Below are positions 54,301-60,316 of a DNA stretch of 64,000 nt, in pieces. Location: NCBI GenBank assembly GCA_016715065.1, contig JADKBN010000010.1, positions 310,001 to 374,000 of the forward strand, given 5' to 3'. The translations under genes and the position numbers were made by a program. How positions within the stretch are numbered: the first letter of the stretch is position 1; each line of letters begins with the position of its first letter. The notes beneath the pieces are model-generated. The model was not told where the DNA came from. It saw nothing but the letters and a program-made list of their open reading frames with translations, and ran no database searches. Source of the stretch: Fibrobacterota bacterium. Lineage in GTDB: Bacteria; Fibrobacterota; Fibrobacteria; UBA5070.

Positions 54301-55121
54301 TTGTCTTGATCGGACGCCGAAAGCCGCCCGAACAGGGGCACCACCTCGGTGTGCTTGGGAAGGGCCTTGTCCAGTTCGCGGGAGGTGTCGCGGATTTCCT
54401 TCTCGCCCGGCAAAAAGCACAGCAGATCGCCATCGGAGAGGCCCATCATTTCGCGACACGCGCTGGCCACCCGCTCGGGGAGGGATTCGTCCTCGTCTTC
54501 CGGGGCGAGCTCGTCGCGGTACAATACATCCACCGGCCAGCTGCGGCCTTCCACCGAAATGATGGGGGCGGGTTTTCCTTTTTTGTCGGCGAAGGCCTTG
54601 GCGAAGGCTTCGGTGTCGATGGTGGCAGAGGCGATCACGATCCGGAAATCGGGTTGCTCCATGCGGATGCGCCGCAGCACGCCAATCAAAAAGTCCACGT
54701 TCAGGGAGCGTTCGTGGGCTTCGTCCACAACCACTGCCTCGTAGCGGCGCAAGAGCGGATCCGAGGCCAGTTCGGCCAATAGGGTGCCGTCGGTGGCGAA
54801 GATCACCCGCGTGTGGGCATCGGTGCGGTTGTCGAAGCGGACCTTGTGGCCCACAAACGAGGTGCCCTCGGCCTTCAGCTCTTCCGAGACGCGACGCGCC
54901 AACGAGAGGGCCGCCACGCGCCTGGGCTGGGTGATGGCGATGGGACGCTTTTGCCCGAATCCAGCCCGCAAGAGCAGCTTGGGGAGCTGGGTGGACTTGC
55001 CCGATCCCGTTTCGCCGCACAGGATGACCACAGGGTTCGCACGCAGGATCTCTTCGATCTCTTCGGCGCGCGAATGGATGGGAAGTGTGCCATCCAAGGT
55101 CAGGTCAGGTTGAAATTCCAC
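51309..55121 (-). CDS. hrpA: ATP-dependent RNA helicase HrpA
   Basis: 1270 aa, close to the usual ~1300. DEAH-box helicase motifs in order: I GETGSGKS (36-43), Ia TQPRRVAA, II DEAH (134-137), III SATID (166-170), V/VI TNVAETSVT and QRAGRCGR (about 335). Then HA2, OB-fold and the long HrpA-specific C-terminal DUF3418-type region (FRLALAERTAKLR..., ends EFRVQTWAQELGTSIPASAK). It acts in mRNA processing and ribosome rescue. Starts ATG 55121 with MEFQPDLTLDGTLPIHSRAE. Confidence 0.95.
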   Translation of the reverse strand: MEFQPDLTLDGTLPIHSRAEEIEEILRANPVVILCGETGSGKSTQLPKLLLRAGFGQKRPIAITQPRRVAALSLARRVSEELKAEGTSFVGHKVRFDNRTDAHTRVIFATDGTLLAELASDPLLRRYEAVVVDEAHERSLNVDFLIGVLRRIRMEQPDFRIVIASATIDTEAFAKAFADKKGKPAPIISVEGRSWPVDVLYRDELAPEDEDESLPERVASACREMMGLSDGDLLCFLPGEKEIRDTSRELDKALPKHTEVVPLFGRLSASDQDKVFHPGAKRRIILTTNVAETSVTVPRIRMVVDTGLARLSRYTPRTRTKRLQVEAISQASARQRAGRCGRIAPGICLRLYSREDFERREVQTAPEVQRADLSEVILRLLDLGLGQPEDFPFLDPPDKRQLADGWQLLRELEAVDEEGRITATGRKMAMLPLDPRTSRILLEGAHEHCIREAVILAAGLSIPDPRETPEGKEEAARAAQKVFQDRQSDFLTMINLWESCEKAMGGETSGNRLRKFCQAHYLSYMRMRDWREAVRQVGQMLETDPDLDPRQQKASADYGQIHRAILSGFLSNLCRLDEEAAARDARNKDQRKPQTPYRAARGRMVFPWPGSVLAKANATWIVSAEIVETSRTWARTAAEVDPAWVEAIAGDLVKREYGPAVWDEASQNTVCSMKLVLWGLVLFQGRRALARDHDPDAATLAFCREALVEGRLRGRFSFLEWNRELRERIEGLEERMRRRALAVGFDSEVAWYASRLPSGISGLGDLQGFLKREGEASLRMTESDLMTDDSQVPSDGDFPLRWKAGALDLPLSYRFAPEDDEDGITITIPEARLDAVPDAALEWLVPGHLSEKVESMLRGLSRENRQRLSPLPESARRFARDSVADTGRIALREALSAWMRTKGLNLPASAFPSEADQAPHLRFLVRIVDAKGNELGRGRSIADLRLALAERTAKLRREAAESALGAPLRGNLRDWPRDLVVGLSEEIRTSGMPVTLFPALSVREQTVELRRFPTLGEADLAHRKAVEKLLEWNVDGSDHLLAWLPRDLQIPSDLALPLAAWCEPKMFVQGLCDALRRHALEAGRTAVPRDIAVFTKALELARVRIRQGRGEARTLVSALVQARRRFEEIARSIPGHRPDLIKFAELTRARLWPVGFPAVADWSLLKRMPVWWDTAGRRIKSSLENPKRDQERASQLAPYVQALAKRAGDRAPIPRSPGQLSDPDGLEILSELAFAMEEFRVQTWAQELGTSIPASAKRMTELFTQAGIEF

Positions 55122-55163
55122 GGAAGGGCGGGAAAGGTAGCCTCCCTCGGGCCGCGAAAGGGT

Positions 55164-55880
55164 TCAACGCATCGCGTTTAGGTCCACGAATCCTTCGATT
55201 CCGTCCAATCGTCCGCGCGCGGCGTACTGCCAGAGGGTCCATTCCCGTCCATCGGGTAGGCGCGGTTCGCGGAAAATCCCGCGGATCCAGATTGGGTTGG
55301 CGGCGAAATCCCCTCGGAGCCAGTCCTCGTAGAATTCAGGCGTGGCGTAGATCATCACCGGTTTTCCGGTGGCTTGTTCCACGGTGTCCAAAAAGGCGTG
55401 GATCTGGCGGATCGTCTCCTCGCGCGTGCCCGTTGCTTGACAATTTCCGCCATACTCCAGGTCCAACGCGGTTCCCATGTCCAGGGGGATCCCGTCGATG
55501 GTGCGCAGGAAATGTCGCGCCTGGGCAGTGCCCTCGCGGCACATGCGGTAGAAGTGGTAAGCGCCCAGGCGGTGGCCGGTGGCCAGCGCGGCCTGGGAGT
55601 ATTCCGCAAAGCGCGTGTCCTTGTGGTCGATTCCTTCCGTCGCCTTGGCGATCACGAAATCGAGTCGTTCCTGCGAGAGCTGTTCCCAATCGATGCGGCC
55701 CTGGTGGTGGGAAATGTCGATGCCTCGGCGGGGAAACCGCGAGACGGAAGGGTGGTTGAACTGGACCCGGCCGGTCCAGAGGCCGTATCCGAGGAGGGCG
55801 GCGCAGGATCCCCCGATCGCCACGAGGGCCAGGATCCAAACGAAGCGGCGGCGAATTTTGGGATCACGAGGAAAGGCCAT
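55164..55880 (-). CDS. GH25-family lysozyme-like protein, membrane anchored
   Basis: 238 aa. An N-terminal transmembrane helix (FVWILALVAIGGSCAALLGY). The GH25 domain has RRGIDISHHQGRIDWEQL (Asp55), FVIAKATEG, GAYHFYRM and GTALDLEYGG with the catalytic pair Asp140/Glu142. It cleaves peptidoglycan N-acetylmuramyl linkages. ATG 55880 is chosen without a strong ribosome-binding site; the longer open frame to 56900 lies antisense to cysM. The anchor suggests cell-wall remodelling at the inner membrane. Confidence 0.9.
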   Translation of the reverse strand: MAFPRDPKIRRRFVWILALVAIGGSCAALLGYGLWTGRVQFNHPSVSRFPRRGIDISHHQGRIDWEQLSQERLDFVIAKATEGIDHKDTRFAEYSQAALATGHRLGAYHFYRMCREGTAQARHFLRTIDGIPLDMGTALDLEYGGNCQATGTREETIRQIHAFLDTVEQATGKPVMIYATPEFYEDWLRGDFAANPIWIRGIFREPRLPDGREWTLWQYAARGRLDGIEGFVDLNAMR

Positions 55881-56054
55881 GTGTGGAAAGATACGGGCGA
55901 AGCGAAGCTCTGTGAATGGCAGGGAGCCGCTTAATTCCGAGAATGGAGGTCGGAAACTCCAGCGTTTTTCGTGGGATCGGAGGCTCCATGAAGGCACGCA
56001 AACACAGTACCTTGAGGGTTTCGGAAATCCTCTCACAAACGGGTGATCGCGGTC

Positions 56055-56957
56055 ATGGCAAGAATGCTGGATCTGGTGGGGAACACCCCGCTGGTGGAAC
56101 TGGTGAACATTCCCACCAACCCCGCCGTGCGGGTGTTGGCCAAAGTGGAAGGCCGCAATCCGGCTTCTTCGGTGAAAGACCGCGCCGCCAAGTCGATGAT
56201 CGAAGGCGCCGAAGCCCGTGGCGTGCTGGGGCCTGGAACGCGGATCATCGAACCCACCAGCGGCAACACGGGAATCGCCCTGGCCATGATCGCGAGCCTC
56301 AAGGGATACAGCATTGAACTGGTGATGCCGGAAAATTCCACCGCCGAACGCGTGGCCACCATGGAGGCCTTCGGCGCCAAGGTCACGCTCACGCCGGCGG
56401 ATCTGGGGATGGAAGGGGCGATCGACCACGCCCGCGCCCAAGTGGCCAAGGGCGGCGTGGTGATGCTGGATCAGTTTTCCAACCCCGACAACTGGGGAGC
56501 GCACTACCGCACCACGGGGCCCGAGATCTGGCGCGACACCAACGGTGATGTGACACATTTTGTCTCTTCCATGGGGACCACCGGCACCATCATGGGCGTC
56601 TCGCGCTACCTCAAGGAAAAGCGGGACTCCGTTCAGATCGTGGGCGTGCAACCTGCCGAGGGCGCCAAGATCCCCGGCATCCGCCGTTGGCCGCGCGAAT
56701 ATCTTCCGGCCATCTTCGAACCGTCCCGCGTGGACCTCACGCTGGACGTGACCCAGGAGGAATCCGAGGAGATGGCCCGGCGCCTGGCTCGCGAAGAAGG
56801 CCTCTTCTGCGGCGTCTCCTCCGGTGGCGCCTGCGCGGCCGCGTGCCGACTCGCCTCCCGGCTGGAATCCGGGACCGTGGTATTCATCGTCTGCGACCAA
56901 GGGGATCGCTACCTGTCTTCCGACCTTTTTTCAAACACAACCAAAGGAGCCCGCTGA
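56055..56957 (+). CDS. cysM: Cysteine synthase, CysM-like
   Basis: 300 aa. PLP fold type II: NPASSVKDRAAKSMIEGAEA with Lys41, the substrate loop PTSGNTGIALAMIA (68-80), and SSMGTTGTIMGVSRYLKEK. The late PAEGAKIPGIRRWPREYLPA is typical of the CysM (O-acetylserine sulfhydrylase B) subgroup. It makes cysteine from O-acetyl- or O-phosphoserine. ATG 56055 preferred; GTG 56043 is possible. The stop shares a base with the next ATG (TGATG), so osmC is coupled. Confidence 0.92.
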   Translation: MARMLDLVGNTPLVELVNIPTNPAVRVLAKVEGRNPASSVKDRAAKSMIEGAEARGVLGPGTRIIEPTSGNTGIALAMIASLKGYSIELVMPENSTAERVATMEAFGAKVTLTPADLGMEGAIDHARAQVAKGGVVMLDQFSNPDNWGAHYRTTGPEIWRDTNGDVTHFVSSMGTTGTIMGVSRYLKEKRDSVQIVGVQPAEGAKIPGIRRWPREYLPAIFEPSRVDLTLDVTQEESEEMARRLAREEGLFCGVSSGGACAAACRLASRLESGTVVFIVCDQGDRYLSSDLFSNTTKGAR

Positions 56958-57376
56958 TGGCCGCCAACCTGAAGATCCGCATCGAGCGGACGGAAAATGT
57001 CCAGTTTGTTTCCACCAACGCCGCAGGCGCGAAAATCGTGATGGACGGCCCCGCCGACATGGGCGGCAAGGACGCGGGCCTGCGCCCCATGGAAACCCTG
57101 CTTTCGGCGCTCGCCGGTTGCAGCGCGATCGATGTGATCCACATCATGGGCAAGCAGCGCCAAGACCTCCAGAGCTTGGCGGTGGAAGTGGAAGGCGAGC
57201 GGGCAGACGCGGTCCCGGCCGTGTTCACGAAGATCCACCTGCGCTTCATTGGTGGCGGCCCCATTGATCTGGCCAAGTTCCAGAAGGCCGTGGAGCTTTC
57301 CATGGAGAAGTACTGCTCGGTGTCGCACATGTTGCAGCCGAAGGCGCAGATCACGGCGGAAGCCGTTCTGGCCTGA
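56957..57376 (+). CDS. OsmC-family peroxiredoxin-like protein
   Basis: 139 aa. The two redox Cys sit in LLSALAGCSAIDVIHIMGKQ and VELSMEKYCSVSHMLQPKAQ, the fixed arrangement of OsmC/YhfA proteins that reduce organic hydroperoxides. AAAGGAG is before the ATG, which overlaps the cysM stop, giving a cysteine-peroxide-stress pair. Cytoplasmic. Confidence 0.92.
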   Translation: MAANLKIRIERTENVQFVSTNAAGAKIVMDGPADMGGKDAGLRPMETLLSALAGCSAIDVIHIMGKQRQDLQSLAVEVEGERADAVPAVFTKIHLRFIGGGPIDLAKFQKAVELSMEKYCSVSHMLQPKAQITAEAVLA

Positions 57377-57563
57377 TCGGCTTTCTTTTCGGCTGCGCCG
57401 GGCTTTCTATTCAACTGCGTTGGGCTTTTCCAGGCGCGGGCCTGGTAGCCGTTTTACGGCTTCCGCCGTCGGACCCGGGGCGGCCCGGGTGCCGATTCAC
57501 GGGGCTGCCGCGCCCCGTGACCCGCGGCCAGAGGTACTAACGCCGTACCTCTGGACTCCGGCG

Positions 57564-57704
57564 CCGGGGGACTCGAACTGGAACGGCCACACCGGCTCGC
57601 CAGGGCTGTGGGAACAAGGATTGTTGAGGCATACGGGCTGATGGCATCTGGGTCGCGATCGACATCTTCATGGCAATGGCCGTTCCAATACCCGAGTCCC
57701 CCGG
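57564..57704. repeat. Long inverted repeat with 87-base spacer
   Basis: CCGGGGGACTCG and TGGAACGGCCA (57564-57589) face TGGCCGTTCCA and CGAGTCCCCCGG (57677-57704). All 23 outer and inner arm positions pair, separated by unpaired AAC/ATACC. It can form a large cruciform or RNA hairpin. Confidence 0.75.
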
Positions 57705-57863
57705 ACCCCCTCGGCCCGGTTGATTGCCAGTTTGGGCATGGCATCTGATTGCCGATTTCCGGCGCCGCTTCGCTGGCCGGGTGGGCAGGATGGGCAGGTG
57801 AGGCGGTCCGTCGCCGCCCTTCGAAACAGCGCCGAAGGCGCCACTCAGAGCCTGTGAAAGAAT

Positions 57864-57918
57864 CCTCCGCCCGCCCTTCGAGACGCCCATTTCATGGGCT
57901 CCTCAGGACGAACGGAGG
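57864..57918. repeat. REP-like nested palindrome, copy 4
   Basis: Outer CCTCCG / CGGAGG, then CCCTTCGAGACG, inner GCCCAT-TTC-ATGGGC, and TCCTCAGGACGAACGG. Nearly identical to copy 3 (one mismatch over 42 bases). Confidence 0.8.
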
Positions 57919-57936
57919 ACTACATCATCGATTTTT

Positions 57937-58052
57937 TCACAAGCTCTCAGGGGACGGCTGGCTGTATCGAAGGGCGATGTCGATTTTTGTCATTTCTATC
58001 ATGGCTTCGAAGGCGCGCTTGGCGGCGGCGGGGTCGGGGTCGGCGATGGCCG
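57937..58052 (-). pseudogene. C-terminal remnant of a VOC/PhnB-like protein
   Basis: On the minus strand IADPDPAAAKRAFEAMIEMT, then KIDIALRYSQPSPESL and a stop. The pattern dpDpakAkrA.eAM..M.KiDIa is the well-known end of PhnB/VOC-fold proteins annotated as 3-demethylubiquinone-9 methyltransferase-like. Nothing of the VOC domain upstream remains; it abuts the stop codon of the esterase gene. Confidence 0.55.
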
Positions 58053-58056
58053 AGGA

Positions 58057-59214
58057 TCAGGGGGTTTCCCAGCGGATCACGTACACGCCTGCGGGAAGAG
58101 CTGCGGTTGCCATTGGCTGAGATGCGGTCGAGGGGGAGGCGAGGGAGGAGAGCCACTGGTGTCCGTGGAGATCGATCACCGACCACCGGAGGTTTCTTGA
58201 GGGAAGGTTGGTTGTGGGTAGACGCAACGGTGTGGTTCCCTGATGGCACAGGAGCATCTGGCCTTGGGCGGTGTGGGACCGAATGCCTTTTTGGATGCCG
58301 GAGGGGTGGAGGCGAAGGCTGTCGATGTAGTCGTAGATGGCGGGAAGCACGAGGGGGACCATGCCGCCATGGTCGGCGGTCACTTCCCTGTACTTGAGCA
58401 GGCCGCCGCGATTGGCCATCCAGTCCCTCAGGGTTCGGCTTCCCTCGAGCGAGGCGGTGTTGGTTCCCTCGGTCACGAAGACGGGAATTGTCAACACTCG
58501 ATCCCAGGGATAGCCTGTTTCGGTGACGAACGGTCCGGATAGCGGTGCCAGTCCCCGCCAAAGTTGGGAGTATTTCCCTCCCAAGTACCAGGTTCCTCCG
58601 CTTCCCATGGAGTGTCCCGTCAAAAACATGTTGGTCGTGTCGATGGGGTATTCTGCTTTCACCAGCTCCAGCACGTTCAACACATCCAGTTCGCTGAGCT
58701 GGTTGGCTGTTTCGGTGGCGTCGGTGCGCTTGGCCAACATCGGTGCGACTTCGGCGGGCTTTCCAAAGACGGCAGGCAGACGCAGGAAGGATCCGTAGGC
58801 GCTTTCCACTCCTTTGGGCGACACCAGGATCACGCCATGTTGATTGGCCAGGGTCACCATCTGCTTGTTGTTGGCGTCCAGGTAGGAGCTTTCGTCGTTA
58901 CCGGCTCCATGCAGGAACATCACCAGGGCCAAGGGCGAGCGTCCATCCCACGAGCTGGGCACGGACAGTCTGTACGGGGACGAAACACCCGCCTGGGCGA
59001 AGCGGTAGGTTCGCTTCTGGTCGCCCTTGGCCCGCCAATTCGAGGCGGTGGGATCCACAAGGGTTTTGGCCAAAGCCTTGGCCGAGACCAGGGCCGATCG
59101 GGGCTCCAGGGTGGTACCCCATTCGATCGACCGAGTCTGCGCCTGGGCAAAGGAGCAGGCGAAGCCAATCAGGGCAGGGAGTCTGCTAGGGTGGGCCGGG
59201 TGAGCCAACGACAC
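58057..59214 (-). CDS. Secreted alpha/beta-hydrolase (esterase-like) with sorting-type tail
   Basis: 385 aa. Signal peptide (LPALIGFACSFAQA). Alpha/beta-hydrolase core: PLALVMFLHGAGNDESSYLD (oxyanion region), nucleophile Ser202 in FLTGHSMGSGGTWYLG, IPVFVTEGTNT, and TADHGGMVPLVLPAIYDYID with the likely His. It resembles polyhydroxybutyrate-depolymerase/feruloyl-esterase-like enzymes. The last 50 residues (RWSVIDLHGHQWLSSLASPS ... LPAGVYVIRWE) look like a surface or type IX-like sorting tail. GTG 59214 start, 11 bases after the Rpn gene stop. Substrate probably an esterified polysaccharide, by inference. Confidence 0.82.
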   Translation of the reverse strand: MSLAHPAHPSRLPALIGFACSFAQAQTRSIEWGTTLEPRSALVSAKALAKTLVDPTASNWRAKGDQKRTYRFAQAGVSSPYRLSVPSSWDGRSPLALVMFLHGAGNDESSYLDANNKQMVTLANQHGVILVSPKGVESAYGSFLRLPAVFGKPAEVAPMLAKRTDATETANQLSELDVLNVLELVKAEYPIDTTNMFLTGHSMGSGGTWYLGGKYSQLWRGLAPLSGPFVTETGYPWDRVLTIPVFVTEGTNTASLEGSRTLRDWMANRGGLLKYREVTADHGGMVPLVLPAIYDYIDSLRLHPSGIQKGIRSHTAQGQMLLCHQGTTPLRLPTTNLPSRNLRWSVIDLHGHQWLSSLASPSTASQPMATAALPAGVYVIRWETP

Positions 59215-59224
59215 GATTTGTCCT

Positions 59225-60136
59225 TCAGGTTTCCTGCGGCGCCTCGAGGTCTTCAGGGCGCAGTCCGGTCACATCGGTGATGATCTCCCAAGAGATGCCA
59301 TGTTCGCGCAATTTTCGGGCATCCTGGATCTTGGCCTCGCGCAATCCTTCTGCCTTGCCTTTGATTTCGCCTTCAACTCTTCCCTCCTGTCGGAGGAGGT
59401 CTCCTAATGTCATGGCCTGCCCTTTCAAGTTGGGGTGAAGCGATTGGAAAAGGTGGTCGCGCACTTCGGGAACACCGGCATCCAGAATATACTCCAGCAA
59501 GATCCGCAAAGTGCGGACGGCTTGATCGTCGTCCAGCCCGGTGCCAAGGTCTGGTGTCAGAGAGCGAGCCACCGCGAGGGTGTTCTCGGCGGAGAAGATG
59601 TGTTTCATGAGTGCCAGTGCAGCCCGAACCACTGGGTCTTGGAAATCAGAACCGATGGATTGATCATCGACAACGGCGAGATCTTCGAAGACCAATCGGA
59701 TGTCCGGAATGAACGCCCGAAGTGAATCAGGGAGCATCGGGAAGCTTTCATGAAACCCTGCGAGTTTCCATGGAGCTGGTCCTTGGTGAACCAGGATGGG
59801 AATGACGGGCCGCAAGGCTCTGTTCTCTGCTTGGTCTGCCTCCCAAATACTGACCATGTACCGGAAAATCTGGAGGTGGATGTGCTTGGGTTGCCAGGTC
59901 TTGTGCTCCAGCAGGATTGCCACAACCGCTTGGTTCCCCTGAAGCGGGCATGTGAAGATCAGGTCCGAGAACGACTCGTCCAGGGAATCAGAAACGAAGC
60001 TGGCGGGCTCTGGCTCCAGGTGATCCAAGTCGAGTGAATCAAGGACGGCAGCAGGCAGCACCCCGCGGAGCAGATCCTTGGCATGTCCAACATCCGAGAA
60101 GATGGCTTTAAAAAACGGGTCATGGGGGCGGGGCAC
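59225..60136 (-). CDS. Rpn-family recombination-promoting nuclease (PD-(D/E)XK transposase)
   Basis: 303 aa. HDPFFKAIFSDVGHAKDLLR and the nuclease core SDLIF (Asp58) with LLEHKTW (Glu77-x-Lys79), followed by IHLQIFRYMVSIWEADQ, identify RpnA-type nucleases (Transposase_31). The C-terminal GRVEGEIKGKAEGLREAKIQ is the usual charged helical tail. GTG start, no strong ribosome-binding site. It shares an intergenic region with the divergent gene at 60317, which holds a CRP-type site. Confidence 0.9.
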   Translation of the reverse strand: MPRPHDPFFKAIFSDVGHAKDLLRGVLPAAVLDSLDLDHLEPEPASFVSDSLDESFSDLIFTCPLQGNQAVVAILLEHKTWQPKHIHLQIFRYMVSIWEADQAENRALRPVIPILVHQGPAPWKLAGFHESFPMLPDSLRAFIPDIRLVFEDLAVVDDQSIGSDFQDPVVRAALALMKHIFSAENTLAVARSLTPDLGTGLDDDQAVRTLRILLEYILDAGVPEVRDHLFQSLHPNLKGQAMTLGDLLRQEGRVEGEIKGKAEGLREAKIQDARKLREHGISWEIITDVTGLRPEDLEAPQET

Positions 60137-60233
60137 TTTGAGAAGATAAGCGAATACTGCTCAAAAAAGCAAGCGCCTCACCCTTTTCAAGGAAGGATTT
60201 AGGTTGGCCTGGCAAATGCGTCTTGCTGCGCAG

Positions 60234-60249
60234 TGTGATCTAGATCACA
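60234..60249. promoter_or_regulatory. Ideal CRP/FNR-family operator
   Basis: TGTGATCTAGATCACA is a perfect 16-bp palindrome identical to the central part of the consensus binding site of Escherichia coli CRP. It lies between the divergent Rpn gene (GTG 60136) and the gene at 60317, 67 bases before the latter's start. An FNR/CRP-like regulator is presumed; none is encoded in the window. Confidence 0.7.
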
Positions 60250-60316
60250 GATTTTTTCCGCGCTATGGACCATCTTCTCCGAAGTCGAACCTCAACCCAC
60301 TTCAGGAGACCCAACC

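Larger units (their letters stand above)
57377..57936. other. Gene-poor region rich in inverted repeats
   Basis: No gene. Several GC-rich palindromes: TCACGGGG/CCCCGTGA (57497-57520), CCAGAGGTAC/GTACCTCTGG (57528-57554) and a long inverted repeat at 57564-57704, followed by the REP-like copy 4. A structured RNA or a recombination remnant are possible; nothing more can be claimed. Confidence 0.5.

Noticed and set aside
53485..55020. 511-codon minus-strand frame in another register of hrpA
   Set aside because: A GC-rich alternative frame of the helicase gene with Arg/Gly/Pro-rich composition and no motif.
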